A stretch of 64,000 bases of DNA from Acholeplasmataceae bacterium (GCA_030603805.1 JAUVXD010000005.1:60425-124424), one strand, 5' to 3'. Shown: positions 45,058 through 54,197, counted from the first letter of the stretch. Notes: generated by a model not told the origin, from the sequence alone. Numbers and translations are program-made.

Positions 45058-46354
45058 TTTCATTCACCTCATCGACCCATTCCTCAATTGCAAAACTAAA
45101 CAACTTTTCTGCCAACAACCTGACTATACTTACATTAACGGAATTACCTAGTTGCTTATATGTATCCATATCATTTTCAGAAAACTTATAGTTCTCATTG
45201 AAACTTTGAAGGTTTGCTGCCTCTCTTGGAGTTATATATCTGTAGGTTTTTTTATTGGAATCCCATATGACTGGGGTGTTGTTGATTGCAACCAATGTTG
45301 GAAAATAGTTTGGTCTTTTTGCTCTAATACCTGAATGTCTAAATTGAACTATTACTTCTCGTAGAGATTTAAAGTCATCTCCACAGTTCCATTCAAATTT
45401 TTTATGTGTAGAAATCCTATCTAACATATTGTGCTCTTTCGTCCATCTATCAATGAATTTCTTATGCTTAATATAAAACTTTCTGTTTTTCCGAGCAAAT
45501 TTTTGCTTCCATTCTGGAAGTTCAGTGATTTTTCTATTAGTCTTCTCTTTTACTTGATAAATCTGCATCGATTCATACTCAGTATCACTCAAAAATATCC
45601 CCATGTAATCTAGCCAAACAGGTACATTACTTGATTCATATCTAGTTCCTTTTCTAAATTCATCCCAAATATCAAGAACTTCAACTTCACTATCGTCTAG
45701 GTTGTATTTCTCATCAACATGCTTTGAATCAAGAATTTTCCATGCATCTCCATTTTGCAAAGATTTCATCGCAGGCGGGAGATTAGTTAATCCTAATTCT
45801 TCAAGATGAATATAACCGTTTTTTAGTTTTATGATATCTCTGATATCTTTTCTAATACCTAAAATATACACTCTTTCCCTAATCTGGGGTATGCCAAACT
45901 GACTTGGTGATAGAATCAATGGTTTTTCTGTTACGTAGAAATTTAATTGCCGTAATTCTTTTTGGATTTTGTCCCAATTCTCAGTTTTATCTGATAAATT
46001 TCTAACATTTTCAAGTATTATAAACTTGCACTCATCGTGTATCTTCAATATTTCAATAATGACATCAAACAAATTGCCTCTTTCTTTGTCATCAAAACCA
46101 TCTTGCTTCCCTGCTTTACTAAATGGTTGACAAGGAAAACCTCCACATAAAACATCAAACTTAGGAAGAGAGTTCCATGTCAGATTTATATCTCCTACTA
46201 TTGGTGTATTCTGAAAATTATTCTTATACGTTGCTACACATGACTCATTGATTTCAGATGCAGTAACACAAAAACCACCAAGTTCTTCTAGAGCTTGGTG
46301 AAATCCACCTATACCTGCAAATAAATCAACAAATTTAAAATGCTTATTATTCAT
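45041..46354 (-). CDS. DNA (cytosine-5-)-methyltransferase
   Basis: 437 residues with all main C5 methyltransferase motifs: DLFAGIGGFHQAL (I), GGFPCQPFSKAGKQDGF (IV, catalytic Cys), LENVRNL (VI), QIRERVYILG (VIII) and YKQLGNSVNV (X). The target-recognition region lies between about residues 190 and 370. It should protect host DNA for the adjoining MORC-Z1-nuclease genes. Recognition sequence unknown. Confidence 0.93.
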   Translation of the reverse strand: MNNKHFKFVDLFAGIGGFHQALEELGGFCVTASEINESCVATYKNNFQNTPIVGDINLTWNSLPKFDVLCGGFPCQPFSKAGKQDGFDDKERGNLFDVIIEILKIHDECKFIILENVRNLSDKTENWDKIQKELRQLNFYVTEKPLILSPSQFGIPQIRERVYILGIRKDIRDIIKLKNGYIHLEELGLTNLPPAMKSLQNGDAWKILDSKHVDEKYNLDDSEVEVLDIWDEFRKGTRYESSNVPVWLDYMGIFLSDTEYESMQIYQVKEKTNRKITELPEWKQKFARKNRKFYIKHKKFIDRWTKEHNMLDRISTHKKFEWNCGDDFKSLREVIVQFRHSGIRAKRPNYFPTLVAINNTPVIWDSNKKTYRYITPREAANLQSFNENYKFSENDMDTYKQLGNSVNVSIVRLLAEKLFSFAIEEWVDEVNENDTKN

Positions 46355-46399
46355 TAATTCAGCTTCCTCATTTCAAGTTAATCTTCAAGAAAAGTATTA

Positions 46400-46717
46400 T
46401 TAAAGTTTGTTATACTTGTCTGATTTCCCAAAAAATTTATCAATTGGATACTTTTGTTCGTTTACCTTTATTTTTTCAACAATTATGTCTCTGGCATCAA
46501 AACCAAAGTAATCACACATTAGAAGACAATAAGACATTATGTCAGCCAATTCCTCTTTAATATTTCCGACATTAGTGGTTTTTGAACTCCATTGAAAGTT
46601 TTCTAAAAGTTCTGCAGCTTCTAAAACTATTGATTTAGATAAGTTTTCTGGCGTATGGAATTGTTTCCAATTTCTATCCTCTCTAAATTTAATTAGTTGA
46701 CTAATGACTTCTTTCAT
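46400..46717 (-). CDS. MazG-like nucleotide pyrophosphohydrolase
   Basis: 105 residues. The all-alpha NTP pyrophosphatase motif is seen as EAAELLENFQW followed by EELADIMSYCLLMCDYFG, the EExxE...ExxD metal-binding pattern. Proteins of this type hydrolyse (d)NTPs and are often found with helicase-nuclease genes in phage-defence operons. It overlaps the DUF2075 gene by 17 bases and precedes the methyltransferase by 45. Confidence 0.85.
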   Translation of the reverse strand: MKEVISQLIKFREDRNWKQFHTPENLSKSIVLEAAELLENFQWSSKTTNVGNIKEELADIMSYCLLMCDYFGFDARDIIVEKIKVNEQKYPIDKFFGKSDKYNKL

Positions 46718-48596
46718 ATTTTTTAACTAATCTCCTATGATTATCTTGAATTTTAGATTCTATATACTTGCTTAATTCTTTATCTTCGCAATATATAAAA
46801 CAGCCCTTTTGCCCACGCGATAGAAGTGTCTTATACGTGTTTCTTATGATTCGATCAGCCAGAGCATAATTCTTACTCGATTTAATTCCCTTCAAACTAG
46901 CATCAGATTTAGCTCTTTTAGAAGAATCTGTTACAACTTTTCCAGCAATATATCGAATATCACTTCCAAGTATTATTCCGACATAATCAAACTCTAAACC
47001 TTGTGATGTATGTATGCATCCCACTTGCTCAAAAGAATTTTCATCTACAGCCCATGTACTTGTTGAACTGAAATTCCATTTAGCTTTAAACCCATTCTCT
47101 AATTCAATATCATAAACATTTTCATCAGCATTTTTTTGTGTAACCCATTCATAACAATAACCAGCAATCATTCTACTCTTATTGTTAATCTGGTTTAGTT
47201 TTCTTAATTCATTTCTCATTGCAACTGGATCATTAAATATCTTAATATCGTAATCCAAATCAAAACCATCAAAGTTAGCTGTTTCTCTAATACCTAAGAT
47301 ATGATCAAGAAAAGAAATATATCCATCACTGCCATTGCATCTAAACTGCGATGAGAGTTTAAAATCGTCACCTGAATAGACTTTACTACCTAGTGCAATC
47401 GCTTGTTTTTTAATTTCATTAATAGAGCCAAAATCCTTAGTTGTAACTATTTGGTCTTCATCAATAAAAAATACACTTACTCTAGATGCATTGATTATCT
47501 CTTTTATTTGATTTTCACCAAGATTCATAAACATTCCTGATTTTTCATTCAATCTATGTGCTTCATCAACTATTAGACAATCAAAATCATTTCTATTAGA
47601 ATCAACAAATGCTCCAGATCCTTTAAACAAGTTCTTCACATAATTGAGTTTAAAATTGCCTTGACGCATTTTTGTGAAATAAACATTTCTAGGTGCAGCA
47701 TTCTTAGTGACATAATTAACCATTAAACTTCTAAACTCAGCAAGTAAATTAACCGCAATAACACTCTTACCTGTCCCTGGTCCGCCTTCTACGATAACGG
47801 TGTATTTTTCGTTTCTTTTAATTGAATTTTCAACCAGTTTTTTAATTGTACTAAATACAACTTTTTGCTCATCAATCATCACAAATTCCTGATTACCATT
47901 AATCATCGAAACAATTGTATCTTGTAAAGCTTTTGAAGGTCTAATCTTTCCATGGTCAATCTGATACATCAGTTCACCATTATCTGATTTTGACACATAT
48001 TTGCTGATGAATTCTCTTAGTTTATGTAAATCTCTTTTTAGATAAACTGGAGAAATATCAATAATATCTTTATAGAGTTCATTTTCCAACTCTTCACGAT
48101 ATTCTTCTTTATAATTATGCAAGTAACTACAAGGATACAATTTTATCTGACTCAATTGAACATATTCATTATAATTTTCAATAATTTTTGCATAAGAATA
48201 AGCTTGATAAGAAGGGTGTGGAACTGATCGCATAGTTCCCGCTAAATAAGTAGTCACTAAATCTTCCCTACTTGTTCTCTTAGCTTCTTCCCATTGTTTT
48301 AATTCAATTATGACAACATTACTGTTATCATTATCATCTCTTCCAGAGATAATAAAATCAACTCTTTTTGAGGTTGCTGGAATTTGATATTCTATTGCTA
48401 CTCTAATATCCTTATTCATTTCTGGATAATCGAGTAAATTTTTCATATGTAACAAGGAATTGTTCCATGATCTGAACTCAGATTCATTATTGTTAACTAT
48501 GTTTCTACTTTCAAGTTCAGATTTAACCAAATCCGCAATTATGCCATTATCAACATCATTGTTAAACTTTGAAATTGTTCCGGAATATACTATCAA
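46701..48596 (-). CDS. DUF2075-family nuclease-helicase
   Basis: About 631 residues. N-terminal PD-(D/E)XK-type part (VDFIISGRDD then NVVIIELKQWEE), then a superfamily I-like ATPase with Walker A VEGGPGTGKSVIAV (about residue 272), Walker B DCLIVDEAHRLNE, FFIDEDQIV, a QFRCNGSDGYI block and VGCIHTSQGLEFDYVG. I chose a TTG start at 48596: it follows GGGGGAG and gives the usual family N-terminus (M)IVYSGTISKF; the ATG at 48653 has no SD. Confidence 0.85.
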   Translation of the reverse strand: MIVYSGTISKFNNDVDNGIIADLVKSELESRNIVNNNESEFRSWNNSLLHMKNLLDYPEMNKDIRVAIEYQIPATSKRVDFIISGRDDNDNSNVVIIELKQWEEAKRTSREDLVTTYLAGTMRSVPHPSYQAYSYAKIIENYNEYVQLSQIKLYPCSYLHNYKEEYREELENELYKDIIDISPVYLKRDLHKLREFISKYVSKSDNGELMYQIDHGKIRPSKALQDTIVSMINGNQEFVMIDEQKVVFSTIKKLVENSIKRNEKYTVIVEGGPGTGKSVIAVNLLAEFRSLMVNYVTKNAAPRNVYFTKMRQGNFKLNYVKNLFKGSGAFVDSNRNDFDCLIVDEAHRLNEKSGMFMNLGENQIKEIINASRVSVFFIDEDQIVTTKDFGSINEIKKQAIALGSKVYSGDDFKLSSQFRCNGSDGYISFLDHILGIRETANFDGFDLDYDIKIFNDPVAMRNELRKLNQINNKSRMIAGYCYEWVTQKNADENVYDIELENGFKAKWNFSSTSTWAVDENSFEQVGCIHTSQGLEFDYVGIILGSDIRYIAGKVVTDSSKRAKSDASLKGIKSSKNYALADRIIRNTYKTLLSRGQKGCFIYCEDKELSKYIESKIQDNHRRLVKKYERSH

Positions 48597-48718
48597 TTCA
48601 ACTCCCCCTGACCAATTTAATCCATTTAATGTGTATTTAGTATATTTTACCATTTATTGATTAAATATTTAAGACTTTTAGGGAATCATTGGTCTTTTTG
48701 AGGAAGTTTTTATCAAAT

Positions 48719-49612
48719 CTACTGATTTTGCTTATTAAGTGCTTTCTTGCCTTCCTTGATAGATGCGACAAAATATGCATATTTGTTCTCTATTTTCTCA
48801 TTTACTGTAGGTGTCGATTCTCTAATGCTTCCATCAGGCATTGTATAGGTTTTAACCTTTAATCTCTCGTGGTAGTGGTAAAGGAAATATTGAACCATGA
48901 TTTTAATATCGTTATGAGTCCATCCTTCATTTTCTGTCATCTTTTGAAATAATCGATCATACTTGAAGAACTCTCTTTTATCCAGTTGAGTTAAATACTT
49001 ATCATTAATCAAATATCTTGCGAAGATATGGTTTTTAGCGACTTCATTTTCATTAATGGAATCGTCACTAGATAAAGGGGAATATATATCTTTATCTCTT
49101 CTATCAATTATATTTCTTTTATCTGCTACATCTTTGGATATAGGATTGGATATAAACTCTTTAGTATTAGATATATTATTGGGTCCGATTTCCGTACCAC
49201 TCCCGTCCGATTTTCGGACACCTTCTTGTTCGATAGTCAAACCGGGGGAGTCCGATTTTCGGACGGGGTGTTCGATTTCACTATACATGAAGTCCTTGAG
49301 TACTACTCTGTATTGAATAATCTTCTGTTTATTAAGATAGGTTTCATTCTTTTCAATGAGATTTTTCTTGATCAAACTTTTTAAAACCTCAAAGACAGTA
49401 GACCTTGCCTTAATTGATAACCTTTCTTGAATATAACTAATCGCTCCATAGTAACTACCTTGTCCATCTTGTGAATAGGAATATATCAGTGCGTATACTC
49501 TCATCTCATTTGTTGTCAAGCCCAGTTTTGTCATCCAGTAAAACTCGATAATGTAATGATAATCCGCAATATCATTCACTAGAATCACTACCTTTCCTTG
49601 TTGTCTTATCAA
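48719..49612 (-). CDS. Helix-turn-helix replication-initiator-like protein
   Basis: 297 residues. An N-terminal winged-helix part (YWMTKLGLTTNEMRVYALIYSYS, then ISYIQERLSIKARSTVFEVLKSLIKKNLIEK) resembles RepA/DnaD-type plasmid or element replication proteins; a linker with KSDSPGLT/KSDGSGTE repeats leads to a C-terminal helical part. The start is uncertain (GTG at 49588 or 49579 are alternatives). It overlaps the excisionase-like gene and belongs to the mobility module. Confidence 0.6.
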   Translation of the reverse strand: MIRQQGKVVILVNDIADYHYIIEFYWMTKLGLTTNEMRVYALIYSYSQDGQGSYYGAISYIQERLSIKARSTVFEVLKSLIKKNLIEKNETYLNKQKIIQYRVVLKDFMYSEIEHPVRKSDSPGLTIEQEGVRKSDGSGTEIGPNNISNTKEFISNPISKDVADKRNIIDRRDKDIYSPLSSDDSINENEVAKNHIFARYLINDKYLTQLDKREFFKYDRLFQKMTENEGWTHNDIKIMVQYFLYHYHERLKVKTYTMPDGSIRESTPTVNEKIENKYAYFVASIKEGKKALNKQNQ

Positions 49613-49760
49613 TCAGTTTATTCAAACTTGATTCAAAGACTCTGAATTGAGTTCCAATACAAAATGCTTTGAGTTTACCTGCTTTTATATACCTAGAGAC
49701 TGTTTTTGTTGATACCTTAAGACGTTTTGCTACTTCGTTTACTTTCAAAAATTCATCCAT
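49572..49760 (-). CDS. Excisionase-family DNA-binding protein
   Basis: 62 residues with a MerR-like HTH_17 fold: FLKVNEVAKRLKVSTKTVSRYIKAGKLKAF, then the wing IGTQFRVFESSLNKLI. Such proteins control directionality of element recombination or act as local repressors. Divergent from the serine recombinases; the large inverted repeat lies between. Confidence 0.85.
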   Translation of the reverse strand: MDEFLKVNEVAKRLKVSTKTVSRYIKAGKLKAFCIGTQFRVFESSLNKLIDKTTRKGSDSSE

Positions 49761-49816
49761 GTTTTCATCATCCTTTCAGTTGCTTTATTGCTATTGTACT
49801 CGGATGATTTGTTTTA

Positions 49817-49889
49817 TTTGGGGGTCAAACTGAAGACTCGTACACTTTTTTACTCATTTGTTTCATAAGTCTTCAGTTTGACCCCCAAA
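49817..49889. repeat. 22-base perfect inverted repeat between excisionase and recombinase genes
   Basis: Left arm 49817-49838 (TTTGGGGGTCAAACTGAAGA plus CT) and right arm 49868-49889 are exact reverse complements, separated by 29 bases. It fills the divergent promoter region of the mobility genes, about 105 bases before the first recombinase. Either an operator pair or a recombination site. Confidence 0.85.
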
Positions 49890-49993
49890 GTATTCAATTG
49901 TCTCGTGTAAAATGAAGAATAAATCAAGTTATGCAACACAAAGCATGAACTTTAAGGTATATAACAAACAACACTATTTAAGGAGGATTTACC

Positions 49994-51610
49994 ATGAGAA
50001 CCGTTGAAGTCATAAAACCAAGTAATAAATACATTAACCAGGTAACAAAAGAGGTCATCAAGAAAAGAGTTTGTGCTTACGCTAGAGTTTCTACAGATGA
50101 TGAAGACCAATTGAATTCGTATAAGGCACAGATTGATGAATACACAACCCGTATTCAAGAAAATGAAGATTGGATTTTTATAGGGATGTTTGCTGATCAA
50201 GGCATCAGTGGTACTCAAACTAAGAAGAGACCAGAGTTTCTAAAAATGATTGCTCTTGCTAGACTAAACGAAGTCGATTTGATACTCGTCAAATCGATTT
50301 CACGTTTTGCAAGAAACACAGTCGATGTTTTATCACTTGTTAGAGAATTAAGACAAATCGGAGTCATCATCTATTTTGAAAAGGAAAACTTATATTCAGA
50401 TGATCCAAAGATAGATTTCACTTTAGCGATACTCTCTTCTATCGCTCAAGAGGAATCTAGAAGTATATCGACCAATGTAAAGTGGTCCATAGAAAAGAGA
50501 TTTAAAGCAGGTATCGTTCATATACCAAAGATATATGGCTATATCAAAATGGAGGATGGAAGTTTTATAATTAATGAGACTCAAGCTGAAGTCGTTAAAC
50601 TCATTTACTCTTTATTCATCGAAGGCTATAACATCAATGATATTAGAAAAATCCTTGAAGAAAAAGGAATACCTGCAACATCAAGACCCTTATGGAGTTA
50701 CTCTAGTGTAAGAAGCATTTTAACCAATGAGAAATACACCGGTAATATCATCATGCAAAAGACGGTTACCCTTGATTATTTAACCCATAAACAAGTCATC
50801 AATGATAACATCGCAGATAAGTATTATTTAAAGAATGCACATCCAGCTATAATTCACTCAGCAGTCTATGAGATTGCTCAAACCATTTATAACGATAAAG
50901 TCCGTTATTCAAAGAATCTCGTAACCAAATATCCATTAACCAATCTCATCTACTGTAAGAACTGTGGTAGAACCTTAAGACGTCATCACTTGGGTGAAGT
51001 TAAACAGATGAGAAAAATCTGTTTAGATTGTAGACATACCACAACCGATACGAAATCTTGTGATGCATCCTGGGTGGAAGAAACCCTGGTTAACGACACA
51101 ATGGATCAAGCAATCAAGGATATCTTATCTAAGAAGAAAGTCTATCAAAGAGTCCTTGACTACTATGCCTCTAATTACACGTTAAATAGCCTCTATAAGC
51201 GGTTTGAAGACTTAAGTGAGGAACACATTGAAGTCAATAATATTAAGGCGAATGCAGAGGGAAATGAACTCAAAGGCATTCATAAAGAAGAGACTATGAT
51301 TAAGACTAAGATTCAGAAAATTAGAAAAGATATGATGCATCTTCAAAAAAACGCATCAACCGTTGAAACACTAAAAAAACTGCATGACAATTCAAATCAA
51401 GAGATTCCTACACTATTCTATAAACACTTCTTTGGCATCATCATTCATCAGTCTGGTGAACTCATTTTAGTGTTATCTAAATCTAGTGAAACCCATGAAC
51501 TTCTTCCACTCATGAATCAGCTTGTAAAGTATCCTATATTACTAGAAAGCCTACATATCGATTATGAACTTAAAAAAGGATTAAACTACAAGGTGATTCT
51601 TCATGAGTAA
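49994..51610 (+). CDS. Large serine recombinase (first of pair)
   Basis: 538 residues. Resolvase domain with the catalytic Ser in CAYARVSTDDEDQL (about residue 33) and Arg in VKSISRFARNT; the recombinase domain (about 175-285) has IYGYIKMEDG and NEKYTGNIIMQKT; a zinc ribbon follows with CKNCGR and CLDC (about 328-360), then a coiled coil. SD AAGGAGG precedes the ATG. Overlaps the second recombinase by 8 bases. Confidence 0.93.
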   Translation: MRTVEVIKPSNKYINQVTKEVIKKRVCAYARVSTDDEDQLNSYKAQIDEYTTRIQENEDWIFIGMFADQGISGTQTKKRPEFLKMIALARLNEVDLILVKSISRFARNTVDVLSLVRELRQIGVIIYFEKENLYSDDPKIDFTLAILSSIAQEESRSISTNVKWSIEKRFKAGIVHIPKIYGYIKMEDGSFIINETQAEVVKLIYSLFIEGYNINDIRKILEEKGIPATSRPLWSYSSVRSILTNEKYTGNIIMQKTVTLDYLTHKQVINDNIADKYYLKNAHPAIIHSAVYEIAQTIYNDKVRYSKNLVTKYPLTNLIYCKNCGRTLRRHHLGEVKQMRKICLDCRHTTTDTKSCDASWVEETLVNDTMDQAIKDILSKKKVYQRVLDYYASNYTLNSLYKRFEDLSEEHIEVNNIKANAEGNELKGIHKEETMIKTKIQKIRKDMMHLQKNASTVETLKKLHDNSNQEIPTLFYKHFFGIIIHQSGELILVLSKSSETHELLPLMNQLVKYPILLESLHIDYELKKGLNYKVILHE

Positions 51611-53120
51611 AGTGATTATGATTCCTGTTGTTCAAGGTGTTAAGAAAACAAAAAGAGTAGCTATTTATGCGAGAGTATCTACACTTGAAGGACACCAAGA
51701 TTCTAGCTATCTTCTCCAGGTTGGAGAACTCTCTAAAAGTATCCTTAAAAACCCCGATTACGAGCTTATCTGCATCTATGCGGATAAAGAGTCAGGTAAG
51801 ACTAACAAACGCTCTAGTTTTCAAAAAATGATGGATTTAGCACGTGCTGGTGGCATTGATTTAATCGTGACTAAATCCATCTCAAGATTTGGTAGAAATA
51901 CGATTAATGTCATTGGAGCAATCCAAGAATTAAGAAAGATTGGAATTGAAATTTACTTTGAAAAGGAAAACATGTCAACACTTGATCCAACGATTGATTT
52001 CATGTTAACGGTACTCGCTGCATATGCTGAAGAGGAATCAAATCAGATATCAACCAACACGAAATGGTCTATTATGAAAAAGATGAAACGAGGTGGGAAC
52101 ACAACGACAAGACTCTATGGTTATCATATTGAAAAGGAAACATTTACAATCAAAGAGGATGAAGCTAAAGTGATTATCTTCATCTTTGATAGTTATCTTC
52201 AAGGACTTAGATACAAACCGATTATTCAGATGCTTAAGGATAATCAGATTCCATCACCAAAGGGAAACGAAGTCTGGTGTCAGTCAACCATTGAAACAAT
52301 ACTTACCAATGAAAAATACACTGGAGATAATCTACTTCAAAAGACACTTTATGGAAAGTCGATTAAGAATGTTGATTATGCCATGGGTAGAGTTAATCAG
52401 TACCTTGTTAGAAATAACCATCCTGGGATTATCTCTAGAGAAAAATATGATTTAGTTCAAAAGATTAGAGATAACAATACCAAGAATAAGCACAAGGGTG
52501 AAACGCATCGAATAAGTCCTTATGCTTACTACTTCTATTCTGTTGACTTAGGAAAGTACTTAAACAAGATAACTGAAAAGCATCAAAACAAGTATAAGGT
52601 TGAAATGTTACTCGGCATTAAGAATGGACAAAGAGTCTCTTTTCGATTTGAATACATCAAAGAAGGTATGATGCAGATGGCTAAATACTTGGTTGATAAT
52701 AAAGTTGCTATTACAACTAGACTTAAGGAAATGAAAAAGCCTACTTTAGCCAAATTGGAATTGGAGAAAGAAAGGCTTTATAAGAGTCTGGAAGGATTGA
52801 ACTTAAGTGAAAGACTTGAGACGTATGGACTAATCTCTGATGTCAGATTAAGGATAGAAAAACTGGCGAAACTATCTGAAATGATTGATGGATACATTAC
52901 CATCGCTAGAAAATTATCTAAAGAGTTTGATATTGTTTTAGCAAAAGAGTTATTCTCATCTTTTGTTGTAAAAGGATTTGATGTACATTTGACAGTTTCT
53001 CTTGGCAGGGATGAAATCAAAAATTTACCAGATTATCAAGACAAATATTATACATTCAAATCAGAAATTATTCAAATTTTTAGGAAAAGAGAGGTGGAAT
53101 TTAATGTTTATCTGATTTAA
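51603..53120 (+). CDS. Large serine recombinase (second of pair)
   Basis: 505 residues. Catalytic Ser in AIYARVSTLEGHQD (about residue 27), Arg in TKSISRFGRNT, recombinase domain with LYGYHIEKET and NEKYTGDNLLQKT. The zinc-ribbon cysteines of the first protein are missing here; the C-terminal part is a coiled coil. Pairs of unequal large serine recombinases are known from SCC-type elements (CcrA/CcrB) and several Firmicutes elements, where both may be needed. Confidence 0.92.
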   Translation: MSKVIMIPVVQGVKKTKRVAIYARVSTLEGHQDSSYLLQVGELSKSILKNPDYELICIYADKESGKTNKRSSFQKMMDLARAGGIDLIVTKSISRFGRNTINVIGAIQELRKIGIEIYFEKENMSTLDPTIDFMLTVLAAYAEEESNQISTNTKWSIMKKMKRGGNTTTRLYGYHIEKETFTIKEDEAKVIIFIFDSYLQGLRYKPIIQMLKDNQIPSPKGNEVWCQSTIETILTNEKYTGDNLLQKTLYGKSIKNVDYAMGRVNQYLVRNNHPGIISREKYDLVQKIRDNNTKNKHKGETHRISPYAYYFYSVDLGKYLNKITEKHQNKYKVEMLLGIKNGQRVSFRFEYIKEGMMQMAKYLVDNKVAITTRLKEMKKPTLAKLELEKERLYKSLEGLNLSERLETYGLISDVRLRIEKLAKLSEMIDGYITIARKLSKEFDIVLAKELFSSFVVKGFDVHLTVSLGRDEIKNLPDYQDKYYTFKSEIIQIFRKREVEFNVYLI

Positions 53121-53275
53121 AAATTTTGATATAACTATAGTTAGGCGTCCTCAAATAATAAGAATCCTTCTTAATATAAGAAAAAGAAGAAATTAGTAAG
53201 AAACTGTTAGAAGTCTAGATTTGATATCAAACACAACCGAATCTCTACCGAGTTGGCAACAATGAATAATGAAAT

Positions 53276-53383
53276 CTAACGGTTTTTTACATTGTTTGGT
53301 TTTGCGTCTTCAGTCAAAGTTTTTGGTGGAGACTTAGGTTCTGGATTAGGTTTTGATACTGGTTTTTTTCTCGTATTGTGCAT
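53276..53383 (-). CDS. Tiny Lys/Pro-rich protein, third of a tandem set
   Basis: 35 residues: starts MHNTRKKPVSKPNPEPKSPP. SD AGGAG lies 8 bases before the ATG, directly after the stop of the second copy. Shares KPNPEPKS with the first copy. Soluble, disordered, unknown function. Confidence 0.55.
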   Translation of the reverse strand: MHNTRKKPVSKPNPEPKSPPKTLTEDAKPNNVKNR

Positions 53384-53394
53384 ATTTAATACTC

Positions 53395-53543
53395 CTATTC
53401 TTTTTTGGGGGATTTATCTTTAGCTATTGCATTATCAATACCCTTCATTTTAGTGGATTTTGGTACTGGTAATGGTTTTTGATTTCAGTGATTATAGTCT
53501 TTTTTGGAGTGTTATTTGTGTTATTAGAATTACTTTTTTCCAT
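53395..53543 (-). pseudogene. Tiny Lys/Pro-rich protein, second copy, frameshifted
   Basis: Starts MEKSNSNNTNNTPKKTIITE at 53543 and, as sequenced, stops after 32 residues (53445). If one A is added in the AAAAA run after GAAATC, the frame continues as KKPLPVPKSTKMKGIDNAIA to a stop at 53395, matching the KKP-x-P-x-PKS core of its neighbours. A one-base deletion, sequencing error or real slippage would all fit. Confidence 0.55.
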
Positions 53544-53673
53544 TTACTGTATCCTCATCTGCTATAAAAACTTGTATAGATTTCGGCTCTGGATTAGGCT
53601 TTTTAATCTCCTGTTTTACTTGTGTATGACTTGATTCAATTTCTTGGTTTTTAGGAACGTATTTTTCTGACAT
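53530..53673 (-). CDS. Tiny Lys/Pro-rich protein, first of the set
   Basis: 47 residues starting MSEKYVPKNQEIESSHTQVK, with core KKPNPEPKS. SD GGGGG lies inside the end of the SLATT-like gene, whose stop is 3 bases before the ATG. It overlaps the second copy by 14 bases. Unknown function; probably made with the membrane protein. Confidence 0.6.
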   Translation of the reverse strand: MSEKYVPKNQEIESSHTQVKQEIKKPNPEPKSIQVFIADEDTVNGKK

Positions 53674-53675
53674 TC

Positions 53676-54197
53676 TTATACCCCCAATGAAATAGTTAAT
53701 AGAATATAGCATATGCTGATAAAAATAGATAGTGCCACAAAAAATAATTTAAAAGTTCTGTGTTTTTGTTCATATGAATCGATATTGTCAGAATACAACT
53801 TTGAGAAAAAATGGTATGACATTCTTTGCTCTTCAGAATTCTTTTCCTCATCATCTTTTAAACTACCTAAATATGCTTCGTTCTCAGGACTATTATAGAG
53901 TTCTGCAGTTTCATTTAAAATACTTCCTACATGATGCTTTAATTGCCCTGAAGGTATATATATTAAGAGAAAGAAAAACAACGAAAGAATTACGAAGATA
54001 CCAGCGATAATCAGTAATATTAATTTGGGACAAGATATAGTTTCTCCACTCGCTATTGAAGCACTTGCAAGTGTAGATATAATAGGTAGGCTTAAGCCAA
54101 AGAGGAAAGAACTCCTGTCGCGAATTTCCTTTTTCCTAATAAGTTGTTGCTTATATTCTTCATACGCATATTGATACATTAATTCATCTTTTTTCAA
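53676..54197 (-). CDS. SLATT-like membrane protein
   Basis: 173 residues. Two helices at about 32-50 and 57-80, one at about 150-170, and a polar cytoplasmic loop between (LKHHVGSILNETAELYNSPE). The start is TTG (54197) with SD AAAGGAG 9 bases upstream; the first ATG is seven codons later and has none. SLATT proteins are thought to form pores as effectors. It follows the ABC ATPase gene and leads straight into the tiny proteins. Confidence 0.65.
   Translation of the reverse strand: MKKDELMYQYAYEEYKQQLIRKKEIRDRSSFLFGLSLPIISTLASASIASGETISCPKLILLIIAGIFVILSLFFFLLIYIPSGQLKHHVGSILNETAELYNSPENEAYLGSLKDDEEKNSEEQRMSYHFFSKLYSDNIDSYEQKHRTFKLFFVALSIFISICYILLTISLGV

Noticed and set aside
49817..49889. 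Inverted repeat considered as a simple transcription terminator
   Set aside because: It lies between divergent gene starts, arms are not followed by a T run, and the 29-base loop is too long.
52186..52455. 89-codon frame within the second serine recombinase
   Set aside because: Alternate frame of a clearly coding gene; no SD or motif.
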